From Patulibacter minatonensis DSM 18081 (GTDB taxonomy: Bacteria; Actinomycetota; Thermoleophilia; Solirubrobacterales; Solirubrobacteraceae), in assembly GCF_000519325.1 (NCBI RefSeq), contig NZ_KI912613.1, positions 1,946,090-2,005,122 of the forward strand: 59,033 nt of DNA. The letters are read 5' to 3'. Both the position numbers and the translations under genes were made by a program. Of this stretch, positions 17,254 to 25,122 are shown in pieces. Numbering within the stretch: position 1 is the first letter of the stretch; the number at the start of each line of letters is the position of its first letter. Below the pieces are notes generated by a model. The model was not told where the DNA came from and did no database searches. It worked only from the letters and a program-made list of their open reading frames with translations.

Positions 17254-18084
17254 TCAGGCGCCCTCGGGCACCGGCAGCAGCGGGCCGTACTCGCCGGGCT
17301 GCTGCGTCATCGCGGCGGTCGACGCGGCGATCTGGTTGGGCGAGCCGATCAGCGGGCGCTGGAGCTTCGACTCCAGCAGCAGCCGCGTGGCGTCGTCGCC
17401 CTCCCAGGCGTCCTGCAGCAGGCGCTTGCCGAAGCGGATGGCGTCGGGCGACTTGCCGGCGATCTCCGCGGCCAGGGCCTTCGCGGCGGCGAGCGGGTCG
17501 GCGTCGGTGCGCGTGACGACGCCGTAGCCGACGGCCTCCTCGCCGCTGAAGATCCGCCCGGTGAACGTCAGCTCCTTGACGACGTCCTGGCGGGCCAGCG
17601 GCGGTAGCGTGACCATGAGGCCCATGTCGGGCACGAGGCCCCACTTGATCTCCATGATCGAGAGCTTCGACTCCGGCGTCGCGATCCGGATGTCGGCGCC
17701 CAGGGCGATCTGGAGCCCGCCGCCGAAGCAGTTGCCGTGGATCGCGCAGATCACGGGCACCGGCACGGTCCGCCAGGAGTACGCGACCGACTGGTAGATG
17801 TTCGACAGCTCGCCGTCGAGGCGCTCCTCGAGCTTCGCGGCGTTGGCGATCGCCCCGTTCTGGACGGCGTCCTGCACGTCGAGGCCGGCGCAGAAGCTCT
17901 TCCCCTCGCCGGACAGCACGACGGCGCGCACGTCGTCCTCGCCGCGCAGGCGGACCGCCGCCTCGTGCAGGCCCTGGAACATGGCCACGTCGAGGCCGTT
18001 GTGCTTGTCGGCGCGGTTCAGGCGCACGTCGGCGACGTGGTCCTCGATCGTCACGGTCACCCGGTCGTTGCTCATGCCGTGCAT
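17254..18084 (-). CDS. Enoyl-CoA hydratase/isomerase family protein
   Basis: A 276-residue crotonase-fold enzyme (M4 at 18075 is an alternative start). The oxyanion-hole segments are SFCAGLDVQD and IHGNCFGGGLQIALGAD, and the later EIKWGLVPDMG carries the Glu typical of hydratases. It probably hydrates 2-enoyl-CoA in beta-oxidation; the family also includes isomerases, so the substrate is uncertain. It stands alone, convergent with the monooxygenase gene. Confidence 0.9.
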   Translation of the reverse strand: MHGMSNDRVTVTIEDHVADVRLNRADKHNGLDVAMFQGLHEAAVRLRGEDDVRAVVLSGEGKSFCAGLDVQDAVQNGAIANAAKLEERLDGELSNIYQSVAYSWRTVPVPVICAIHGNCFGGGLQIALGADIRIATPESKLSIMEIKWGLVPDMGLMVTLPPLARQDVVKELTFTGRIFSGEEAVGYGVVTRTDADPLAAAKALAAEIAGKSPDAIRFGKRLLQDAWEGDDATRLLLESKLQRPLIGSPNQIAASTAAMTQQPGEYGPLLPVPEGA

Positions 18085-18214
18085 CGTCGCGCTTCCGCGC
18101 GCGTCGTGCCATCGCGGTGACGGGACCGTCAGGTTCGGGGGTCACCGGCTCGTGACATCGACGTGCGCGTACGCCCCTACCGTCGGCGGCCGTTCCCCTC
18201 GACCGAGAGCCCCG

Positions 18215-19066
18215 ATGCCCCGCACCACCACCCTCCTGTCCGCCACCGTCACCGCGGCGGTCTCCGCGATCGCCCTGCTCCCCGCGGGCGCCGGCGCCGC
18301 CGCGAACATGACCCCGGACTACGAGGTCAAGCTGCTGATGAACCCCGCGACGACGCTCGGCAGCGACAACAAGCCGACGCCCGCGGTGCTGTCCGCGTTC
18401 GGCGCGCCGTCGACCGTGACGAAGATGAACGTGCAGTTCCTCGACACCTCCGCGAAGGACATCTACGACGCCGGCTGGAGCCCGCGGATCCGGAAGACCG
18501 AGGGCGAGAGCGGCTTCGAGCTGACGTACAAGAAGCGCTACCCGGTCGGGGCGGGCGGCATCGACGGGGCGCTGTCCGACGCCAACGCCGACGGCCTCGA
18601 CGCGAACGACACGACCTACGACGCGCAGATCGAGTGGGGGTACCAGAAGCAGACCCTCTCGATCAGCCGCAAGAAGTCCGCGACGAGGTCCGGCTACAGC
18701 GGCATGGACCTGCCGAACCAGAGCGACTCGCGCAGCATGCTGATCTCGAACGCGCCGGACCAGTTCGACGACTGGCTCGGCAACGGCTGGGGCACCGGCG
18801 AGCTCGCCTCGTCGCGGATCTTCGGCCCCGTCCTCGCGAAGCGCTCGGTCGGCACGTGGAAGGGCCGCGAGCTCGACATCGAGGTCTGGCCGATCAAGGC
18901 CGCCTCGGGCACCGGCACCGAGTACCTCGTCGAAGCGTCGTTCAAGACGACCAGCCGCGCGACCGCCTCGGCCGACCACGACGCCCTCCAGGCCTACCTC
19001 CAGTCGAAGGGCTGGTTCCTGGCGCAGGACTCGCTGAAGACGCAGCAGATCATGGACCGCTACTAG
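18215..19066 (+). CDS. Secreted protein with CYTH-like fold signature
   Basis: A 283-residue protein with a signal peptide of about 30 residues (PAGAGAAA). Just after it comes YEVKLLM (an ExK-like strand), then VQFLDTSAKDIYDAGWSPRI and FELTYKKRYPV. This order resembles CYTH/triphosphate-tunnel proteins: N-terminal ExExK strand, a DT-containing strand, then a basic strand. Family members hydrolyse triphosphates or thiamine triphosphate in the cytoplasm, so a secreted member would be unusual. The assignment is by motif only. TACCGT at about 18178 could serve as the -10. Confidence 0.65.
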   Translation: MPRTTTLLSATVTAAVSAIALLPAGAGAAANMTPDYEVKLLMNPATTLGSDNKPTPAVLSAFGAPSTVTKMNVQFLDTSAKDIYDAGWSPRIRKTEGESGFELTYKKRYPVGAGGIDGALSDANADGLDANDTTYDAQIEWGYQKQTLSISRKKSATRSGYSGMDLPNQSDSRSMLISNAPDQFDDWLGNGWGTGELASSRIFGPVLAKRSVGTWKGRELDIEVWPIKAASGTGTEYLVEASFKTTSRATASADHDALQAYLQSKGWFLAQDSLKTQQIMDRY

Positions 19067-19085
19067 GCGGGTGGAATCCACCCGC
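19067..19085 (+). terminator. Hairpin directly after the CYTH-like gene
   Basis: GCGGGTGGA-A-TCCACCCGC starts on the base after the TAG stop. It is a 9-bp inverted repeat without a T-tract and a likely terminator. Confidence 0.55.
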
Positions 19086-19096
19086 GGGCGGCGGGT

Positions 19097-19102
19097 CATG
19101 AT
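19097..19102 (+). promoter_or_regulatory. Leaderless -10 hexamer (CATGAT) before the frameshifted gene
   Basis: CATGAT lies exactly 6 nt before the ATG at 19109, the same spacing and hexamer as at the SnoaL-like gene (51791). This supports 19109 as the true start. Confidence 0.45.
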
Positions 19103-19108
19103 GGGGCC

Positions 19109-19685
19109 ATGACCGCCGCGTGTCGGGCCATGATCTCGTGCGTCTGTGCGGCCACGGTCGTCGGCGGCGTCGCGCGCCCGGGCCGCGCGCGGCCCGGCGC
19201 TGCTCGCGCCGCCGCTGGTCGTCGGGAGCGTCGACGGCGGCGAGCTCGACCTCCGGATGCGCCTCCGGTTCGGGCGCCGCATCCCCATCGGGCACACCAC
19301 CTCCGGGCTGGACCGCGGCGGACACCTGGGCCACACGCGGGGGCGGGTCGTCCTCGCGGGGTTCCGCCCGGCGTCCGGTGCTGCGCTGCACCGGCTCGCC
19401 GCGTTCGACGTGGGGGACGACCACGGGTTCACGCCGAACGGCCGTTCGCCGCTCGACGGCTGGTGCTACGGCACCGAGGTGCTGCTCCGGCTGCGCGGCG
19501 TCCCCGAGGCCCGGTCGCTCGCCGCCCTCCCGAGCGGCGCGCCGCGCACGGTCCGGGTCGCGGTCATGGCGAAGGGCGGCGGCATGACGACGTACGACGT
19601 GCCGAACTACAACGACCGGGACCGCCGAACGTCACGGGCCGCTCGGGCGACGGGCTGCGACGCGCCGTACGTCAGCGGTCCCTGA
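19109..19685 (+). pseudogene. Secreted hypothetical protein, apparently frameshifted
   Basis: The promoter-supported ATG at 19109 opens a frame with a signal-peptide-like start (MISCVCAATVVGGVA). The protein-like body lies in a different frame, reachable from a GTG at 19146 and ending at 19685: LLAPPLVVGSVDGGELDL, GHTRGRVVLAGFRP, SPLDGWCYGTEVLLRL and VPNYNDRDRR. Joining them needs one frame change between about 19150 and 19215. Either the gene is broken, the sequence has an indel error, or the GTG start is real and makes a cytoplasmic protein. No family is recognised. The 3' end overlaps the convergent membrane-protein gene by 14 bp. Confidence 0.55.
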
Positions 19686-20151
19686 CGGGAGGACCGGCCG
19701 GGGAGTCGGAGGGTGGGTCCGACGGGTCGTCGTCCCGCTCACCCGTGGCCGCCGTCCGCAGGAACGCGCCGGCGATCGCTCCCAGCCCGACGAGGCCGAT
19801 CAGGCCGAAGGCGAGCAGCAGGCCGCCGTAGATGAGGAGCGACAGCAGCTCGTCGGCGAGGTGGTCGAACGAGGTGTCGCCCTGCAGGTCGTCGTCGCGC
19901 GCGGCGATGAACCACGTGATCGCGAAGCCGACGGCCGCGACCGCGGTCACCGTCCCGCCGAAGATCTGCCGGCGAGCGATCCAGCCGAACAGCACGCCGA
20001 GCAGGAGCGGGGCGCCGATCCACAGCGCGACCGCGGCCCAGTCGGTCTCGACGAGGTAGCTCTTGTTCTCCTCGGTGCCGCCGACGGCCCGCTCGGCGAG
20101 GACGACGCCGTGCGTGAGCGTCGGGTCGAGGGCGATCGGGACGGTCAACAC
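19672..20151 (-). CDS. Integral membrane hypothetical protein
   Basis: A 159-residue protein from a GTG at 20151, with TACGGT 8 nt upstream. Hydrophobic helices lie at about 40-58, 66-84 and 104-131. The N-terminal segment before the first helix (DPTLTHGVVLAERAV) is polar and the C-terminal tail is Asp/Ser/Pro-rich. No family is recognised. It converges on and slightly overlaps the gene at 19109-19685. Confidence 0.7.
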   Translation of the reverse strand: MLTVPIALDPTLTHGVVLAERAVGGTEENKSYLVETDWAAVALWIGAPLLLGVLFGWIARRQIFGGTVTAVAAVGFAITWFIAARDDDLQGDTSFDHLADELLSLLIYGGLLLAFGLIGLVGLGAIAGAFLRTAATGERDDDPSDPPSDSPAGPPVRDR

Positions 20152-20197
20152 CGACGTGCACCGTACACGCGGAGGCCCTCCGTGTCGCGCGCGTCGC

Positions 20198-20638
20198 TCA
20201 GCCGCCGACGCGGTGGCCGTGGATCCCGGCCTGGAGGAGGATGAGCTCCAGCGAACGGACGGGGTCGGCCGGGCGGACCAGGACCTCGAAGCCGCCCGAG
20301 CGGGAGCGGTGGAACAGGCCGGCGTCGGCCACGATCAGGAGACCGCGACCATCGGCCGTGATCGTCAGCGACGCCATGCGCGGGTCGGCCCACGGGACGT
20401 TGACGAGCGGGCCGCGCCGGCCGTGGACGGCCAGCCGCCCGCGGGTGACGACGAGCACGGCGCGGATCCAGTCGCGACGCCAGGTCGCGCGCTCGCCGGG
20501 TGCGCGCCAGTGGCGCCGCGTCACGTGCCCGCGGAGGCCCTCCTCGAGCAGGAGGATCCCCTCGCCCTGCAGGGCCGTCCGGGCGTCGGGCCGGAGCGTG
20601 CCCGATCCGAGGAGCAGCCTGGCGACGGGGTGCACCAC
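20198..20638 (-). CDS. Conserved hypothetical protein, PH-like
   Basis: A 146-residue soluble protein, basic in its first half and with regular strand-like segments later (GGFEVLVRPADPVRSLELI). The overall pattern resembles a PH-like small domain, but this is weak. The start is GTG at 20638 (GTG at 20635 is equally possible); TAGCGT lies 7 nt upstream. It is divergent from the DUF6882 gene with 89 bp between starts. Confidence 0.6.
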   Translation of the reverse strand: MVHPVARLLLGSGTLRPDARTALQGEGILLLEEGLRGHVTRRHWRAPGERATWRRDWIRAVLVVTRGRLAVHGRRGPLVNVPWADPRMASLTITADGRGLLIVADAGLFHRSRSGGFEVLVRPADPVRSLELILLQAGIHGHRVGG

Positions 20639-20727
20639 GGTGCGGACGCTAGCCGCCGGCGCGGTCGCCACGTGACGGTCCGGTGAAGGGCGTTCGCGGC
20701 CGCGCGCGGGACGGGTACCGGCGCGGC

Positions 20728-21531
20728 ATGGACGTCCGCGAGCTCGTCGACCACCACGCGCTCGCCGCGATCGAGCGCCAGATGGTCTTCGCCGACATCC
20801 TCGGCGACCAGCGCTACGCGGTCGACCTCCAGGCCGGGACGGTCGTGATCGGGGACGACCTCGAGCTGCAGGTCGGTCTCCTCGGGTCGGCGGCGCCCGG
20901 ACCGGGCACGTGGCTCTGGGGCTGGGCGAACCCGGGCGGCTACCCGGCGGCGGTGCTCGCCACGGCGGAGCGCGTCCGGGCGTTCGGCGGCGAGCACGAG
21001 ATCGCGGAGCTCGCGGACCCGGAGGTCCCGCTCGACGCGGACCGGGACGCGACGCGCGCCGGCGTCGCGGCCGTCGGTGCCACGGGCCTGCAGGCGTGGC
21101 TGCCGGTCGAGGCCGACGGCGGCACCCAGGTGATGCTCGGCATCGAGAGCGACCTCCCGACGGCACCGCCGACCGTCGAGCCGACGCGGCTCGGGCCCGT
21201 CCTGAACCAGGCGCTGACCTCGGGCCTCGTCAGCGACTGGCGGCGGGCGCTCGCGGCGTACGCACGACATCGCGGCGGCGGTCTGCGGGACGAGGGCGAC
21301 ACGCTCGTCCTCGAGCCGGCCGGGGGAGATCGCGGGGCGACCGTCGGGCTCGACGACGTCGGCCGGATCACGTCGCTGGCCCTGACCCGCAGCGCGGAGC
21401 CCTACGACCCCGGGGCGTCCGACGGTCCCGGCGACGCGGGCGGGCCGGTGGGGCCGGGCACGCCGCCCGCGACGGACACGCAGCCGCCGGCGGAGCCCCG
21501 CAGGCGCGGGCTGCTCCGTCGGCGACGCTGA
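20728..21531 (+). CDS. DUF6882-type protein
   Basis: A 267-residue protein. The N-terminal two thirds match the DUF6882 pattern: HHALAAIERQMVFADILGD, then a strand pair with IGDDLELQVGLLGS, the WLWGWANP motif, and LATAERVRAFG. The tail is Pro/Gly-rich and ends in a basic run of six Arg-rich residues. The function is unknown; the family appears in bacteria as a stand-alone domain. The ATG at 20728 was preferred over an in-frame ATG 45 bp earlier because TACCGG lies 6 nt before it and homology starts there. Confidence 0.8.
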   Translation: MDVRELVDHHALAAIERQMVFADILGDQRYAVDLQAGTVVIGDDLELQVGLLGSAAPGPGTWLWGWANPGGYPAAVLATAERVRAFGGEHEIAELADPEVPLDADRDATRAGVAAVGATGLQAWLPVEADGGTQVMLGIESDLPTAPPTVEPTRLGPVLNQALTSGLVSDWRRALAAYARHRGGGLRDEGDTLVLEPAGGDRGATVGLDDVGRITSLALTRSAEPYDPGASDGPGDAGGPVGPGTPPATDTQPPAEPRRRGLLRRRR

Positions 21532-21624
21532 CCGCGCGGCAGGGTCGATCGGGCTGCCGCGGACGGCGCGCCGTCCGTCCCCGGTCGACGTCCGTGGGAC
21601 GTCGCCGGGGGACGGCCGTGACCC

Positions 21625-22755
21625 TCAGGCCGGGACGACTCCGGCCATCAGCTCGCCGGCGACGCGGTCGGTCGCGCCGCTCGCCCCGCCCAGCAGGCGT
21701 CGCGAGAGCTGCGCCCGGCGGAAGTACAGCGGGGCGTCGTGCTCCCACGTCGCGCCGATGCCGCCGTGCACCGAGATCTGGACCCGGGTGGCGACGTCGA
21801 GCGCGTGCTCGGCGCCGGAGCGCGCGGCGGCGGTGGCCAGCGCGAGCTCGCCCGGAGCGTTCTCGAACGCCCACGCCGCGTAGATCAGGAGCGACTTCGC
21901 GTTCTCGAGGAGGCGCAGGACCTCGACGAGCTGGTGCTTGACCGCCTGGTACGAGCCGATGGCGCGCCCGAACGTGTGGCGCTCCTTCGCGTAGGCGATC
22001 GCGATCGGCAGCAGCGCGTCGACCGTGCCGACGGCCTCGGCGGCCAGGAGGCCCTGGGCGACCTGCCAGGCGCGGCGGATGGCGGTCTCGTCGGCCTGGA
22101 CCACGCGGCCCTGGACGTCCTTCAGCGTCACGTGGCCGAGCGGGCGCGTGGCGTCGTAGCGCCAGAGGCCCTCGACGGTCACGCCGGTGGCGGTCGCGTC
22201 GACGAGCACGGCGACCGGGCCCTCGGGGCCGCTCGCGGTGACGAGCAGCTGCTCGGCCTGCGCGGCGTCGGGGACCCAGTGGACGGTGCCGTTCAGCGTG
22301 GCGGCATCGCCGTCGAGCTCCGCCGTCGGCAGGTCGGCCCGCAGGACGCCGCGGTGCGGGTCGCTCGTCCAGCGCGGCTCCTGGTCGGTCGGCGGCGCGG
22401 CGGGCAACCACGCGATGCGGGTCTCGCCGCCGGCGACGACCTCGGCGGCCTGGTCGTCGGCCGCGTCGAGGATCGTCGCGGCGGGCAGCGTCGAGACGAG
22501 CGGCACGGGGGCCAGCACGCGGCCGGCCTCCTGCGCCACGAGCATCGCGTCGTACAGGCCGAGGCCGGCACCGCCCTGGTCCTCGCTCGTCAACAGGCCG
22601 GTCCAGCCGGCCTCGACGATCGTCTTCCACAGGTCGGGGCGCTTGCTCTCGTCCTCGAGCGCCTCGCGGGCGGCGGCGACGGTGTCGACGCGCTTCAGCG
22701 CACCGCGGGCGGCCTCGCGCAGGAACTCCTGCTCGTCGGTCAGCGACAGGTCCAT
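21625..22755 (-). CDS. Acyl-CoA dehydrogenase family protein, second subunit of a pair
   Basis: A 376-residue protein with a shortened acyl-CoA dehydrogenase fold: MDLSLTDEQEFLREAARGAL at the start, a divergent middle, then AYAKERHTFGRAIGSYQAVK and VQISVHGGIGATWEHD near the end. In actinobacteria, adjacent dissimilar acyl-CoA dehydrogenases such as FadE26/FadE27 form alpha2beta2 complexes acting on branched or ring-derived acyl-CoAs. The start lies 1 bp after the stop of the upstream dehydrogenase, so coupled expression and a heteromer are likely. The substrate is unknown. Confidence 0.87.
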   Translation of the reverse strand: MDLSLTDEQEFLREAARGALKRVDTVAAAREALEDESKRPDLWKTIVEAGWTGLLTSEDQGGAGLGLYDAMLVAQEAGRVLAPVPLVSTLPAATILDAADDQAAEVVAGGETRIAWLPAAPPTDQEPRWTSDPHRGVLRADLPTAELDGDAATLNGTVHWVPDAAQAEQLLVTASGPEGPVAVLVDATATGVTVEGLWRYDATRPLGHVTLKDVQGRVVQADETAIRRAWQVAQGLLAAEAVGTVDALLPIAIAYAKERHTFGRAIGSYQAVKHQLVEVLRLLENAKSLLIYAAWAFENAPGELALATAAARSGAEHALDVATRVQISVHGGIGATWEHDAPLYFRRAQLSRRLLGGASGATDRVAGELMAGVVPA

Positions 22756-22756
22756 C

Positions 22757-23971
22757 TCAGGCCACCTTCTCGTTCTCGCGGGCCTTCAGTTCGCTGAAGG
22801 GGACGCCCTTGTCGGACCGGGGCTCGGGCGGGAGGCCCAGCACGCGCTCGCCGATGGTGTTGCGGAGGATCTCCTCGGTGCCGCCGGCCGACTTCAGGCC
22901 CGGCAGGAACGAGATCATGTAACCCCACTCGGAGCCCTCGTCCAGCGCATCGGGACCGAGGACGTCGGCGATCAGGTCCCCCGCGTCGATCGCGGACTTC
23001 ACGACCGTGACCTTGCCCAGGCCGAACTCCGGCCCGGGCAGCTGGCCGCCGGCCAGGTCGGACAGCAGGCGATGGCCCGCGAAGCGCGAGGCGATCATCT
23101 CGGTGCCGATGTGGCCGAGGCGCTGGCGGACCTCGGGGTCCTCCTGCGCGCCGGGGGCGGACTTCACGCCGGCGGCGAAGCGCTCGGCGGAGTAGCCGAT
23201 CGACGTCGTGCCGATCGAGAGCCGCTCGAACATCAGGACGGTCAGGGCGGTGCCCCAGCCGTTCCCGACCTGGCCGAGGACCGTGTCCGCGGGGACGTGG
23301 ACGTCGTCGAGGAAGACCTCGTTGAACTCGGCCTCGCCGGAGATCTGCCGCAGGCCGCGGATCGTGATGCCCGGCGCGTCCATCGGGACGATGAACATCG
23401 TCAGGCCCTTGTGCTTGGGCACGTCCGCGTCGGTGCGGGCGAGCAGCACGCCGAAGGCGGAGAACTGCGCGTTGGTGGTCCAGACCTTCTGGCCGGAGAT
23501 CTTGAACGAGCCGTCCTCCTGCTCGACCGCGCGGGCGGTGACGCCGGCCAGGTCGGAGCCCGCGGCGGGCTCGGAGAACAGCTGGCAGCAGACCTCGTCG
23601 CCGTGGAGCATCGGGCCGAGGTAGCGGCGCTTCTGCTCCTCGGTGCCGTGGACGATGATCGCCGGGCCCATCATGCCCAGGCCGATGAAGTCCAGGGCGC
23701 CCGGGACCTTCGCGCGGGCGAGCTCCTGGTTGACGATGACCTGCTCGATCGGGCCCTTGCCGGCGCCGCCGAACTCCTCGGGCCACGTGACGCCGCAGAG
23801 GCCGCCCTCGGCCAGCTTGCGCTGCCAGCCGCGCCACGCCTCGATGCGCTCGTGCTCGTCCTCGATCTGGCCCTCGCCGAGCACGATCGGCGCCTCGGCC
23901 TTGTGCTCGTCCAGCCATCCGCGCACCTGCGCGCGGAACGCCGCCTGCTGCGGGTCGTCGTTCAGATCCAC
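22757..23971 (-). CDS. Acyl-CoA dehydrogenase family protein, first subunit of a pair
   Basis: A 404-residue acyl-CoA dehydrogenase. Landmarks are EGGLCGVTWPEEFGGAGKGP, the FAD/substrate loop CCQLFSEPAAGSDLAG, KVWTTNAQFSAFGVLLART, and LPGLKSAGGTEEILRNTIGE near the C-terminus. The GTG at 23971 has a strong AAGGAG ribosome site. A 20-bp palindromic operator lies 44-63 bp upstream and overlaps a TTGACT -35-like hexamer, so a TetR-type repressor probably controls the pair. Confidence 0.92.
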   Translation of the reverse strand: MDLNDDPQQAAFRAQVRGWLDEHKAEAPIVLGEGQIEDEHERIEAWRGWQRKLAEGGLCGVTWPEEFGGAGKGPIEQVIVNQELARAKVPGALDFIGLGMMGPAIIVHGTEEQKRRYLGPMLHGDEVCCQLFSEPAAGSDLAGVTARAVEQEDGSFKISGQKVWTTNAQFSAFGVLLARTDADVPKHKGLTMFIVPMDAPGITIRGLRQISGEAEFNEVFLDDVHVPADTVLGQVGNGWGTALTVLMFERLSIGTTSIGYSAERFAAGVKSAPGAQEDPEVRQRLGHIGTEMIASRFAGHRLLSDLAGGQLPGPEFGLGKVTVVKSAIDAGDLIADVLGPDALDEGSEWGYMISFLPGLKSAGGTEEILRNTIGERVLGLPPEPRSDKGVPFSELKARENEKVA

Positions 23972-24014
23972 CGTGTGCTCCTTCGCGTCCGCGGGGGACG
24001 CTCGCCGGGTTCTC

Positions 24015-24034
24015 GACTGGCCGACCAGCCAGTC
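24015..24034 (-). promoter_or_regulatory. GACTGGC-N6-GCCAGTC operator of the acyl-CoA dehydrogenase pair
   Basis: Perfect 7-bp inverted arms with a 6-bp spacer. On the minus strand the repeat is preceded by TT, making TTGACT, so it overlaps the likely -35 box. Its size and symmetry fit a TetR-family dimer. The cognate regulator is not adjacent. Confidence 0.6.
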
Positions 24035-24173
24035 AACGCAAGGGTAGCGCGCGAAGCGAGAAGTGGCACCTCTTGCTTTCTGTGCGGTGCGTCCGGCCCG
24101 GTGGGGCTGGGGCCCACCGGATCTCGGGTGGCCGGAACCCGGGTGCAGTGCGGTCGGGCGCGCGGTCCTCCAC

Positions 24174-24484
24174 GGTCGGCGTGCCGACCGAGGACGACCT
24201 CCGGTCGGACGGGACACCGGACCCGTGACCCGGGAAGCGGAGGGTTCGGGGTTGCGGCGGTCGATCGTGGTCGGTATCCGACCACTGGTGACCGTCGGTC
24301 GGACGGTCCCACCGTCGCGGGTCACGGATGGTCGGTATCCGACCACTGGTGACCTCCGGTCGGACGGTCCCACCGTCGCGGGTCACGGATGGTCGGCATC
24401 CGACCACTGGTGGCCTCCGGTCGGACGGTCCCACCGTCGCGGGTCACGGATGGTCGGCATCCGACCACTGGTGACCTCCGGCCG
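24174..24484. repeat. 61-bp tandem repeat array (four near-identical cores plus one degenerate copy)
   Basis: Copies of GGTCGG-(T/C)AT-CCGACC-ACTGGTG begin at 24269, 24330, 24391 and 24452, exactly 61 bp apart; the first at 24174 is degenerate (GGTCGGC-GT-GCCGACC). Each 61-bp unit also carries CCGGTCGGACGG, a CCCACCGTCGC run and GGTCACGGATG. The palindrome arms are invariant while the loop varies. It fills the gap between the acyl-CoA dehydrogenase promoter and the stop of the MarR gene. It is not CRISPR, because the units are contiguous with no unique spacers. The fixed 61-bp period does not preserve any reading frame. Confidence 0.85.
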
Positions 24485-24531
24485 GCGTGAGCCGCGAGCC
24501 CGAGTCGCGCCGGCTCGGCGGCCGCCCCGCG

Positions 24532-25122
24532 TCAGCGCGCGTCGAGGTGCGCGGCGATCGCCGCCAGGGTGCGGGCCGTGGCCGCCAGGTCCTCGGCCGG
24601 CAGCTCCGCGAGGTCCTCGGCCCACTCCGCCTGCCATGCGGCGACGCGTCGGGCGACGGTCTCGCGGCCCTCCGGGGTCAGGGCGACGCGGACGACGCGG
24701 CGGTCGTCGGTGTCGCGGACGCGGGTCGCCAGGCCGTCGGCCTCGAGGCGGTCGACCGTCGCCGACGTCGACGCCGGGTTCAGGCCGGCGGAGCGTCCGA
24801 GCTCGCCGATCGAGACGGGCGTGCTCGCGCCGTCGGCCCCGCAGAACGTGCCGAGCTGCCCCAGGACGCGGAGCTCGCCCGTCCCGAGGCCCTCGCCGGT
24901 GTGCGCGCGGCGGGACTTCAGGCGCCGGATCGCGCCGAGGAGCGACCAGACGGCGTCGGCGACGTCGGCCGCGGCGGTGTCGGCGCGGGCATCGCCGGCC
25001 GGAGAGGCACCGATCGCGTCGGGCCCCGCGTCGTCCGGGCCCGTCGCGACGGCGCCCGTCGCCGCTCCGGCTCCACCCGCCGCCGCTCCGACCCCGGACG
25101 GCGCCGCGCTCGTCGTGCTCAC
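24532..25122 (-). CDS. MarR-family transcriptional regulator
   Basis: A 196-residue protein. An Ala/Gly/Asp-rich N-terminal extension of about 50 residues precedes the winged helix: LGTGELRVLGQLGTF, IGELGRSAGLNPASTSATVD (recognition helix) and the wing ATRVRDTDDRRVVRVALTPEG. The GTG start overlaps the stop of the efflux transporter gene by 4 bp, so the regulator is made with the pump it presumably represses. Confidence 0.9.
   Translation of the reverse strand: MSTTSAAPSGVGAAAGGAGAATGAVATGPDDAGPDAIGASPAGDARADTAAADVADAVWSLLGAIRRLKSRRAHTGEGLGTGELRVLGQLGTFCGADGASTPVSIGELGRSAGLNPASTSATVDRLEADGLATRVRDTDDRRVVRVALTPEGRETVARRVAAWQAEWAEDLAELPAEDLAATARTLAAIAAHLDAR

Noticed and set aside
24033-24434. 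Repeat-peptide frames across the 61-bp array
   Set aside because: A 61-bp period changes frame at each unit, so no frame encodes a true repeated peptide; translations reflect the DNA repeat.
24269-24484. CRISPR array
   Set aside because: The 61-bp units are contiguous and nearly identical throughout, with no unique spacers and no cas genes nearby.
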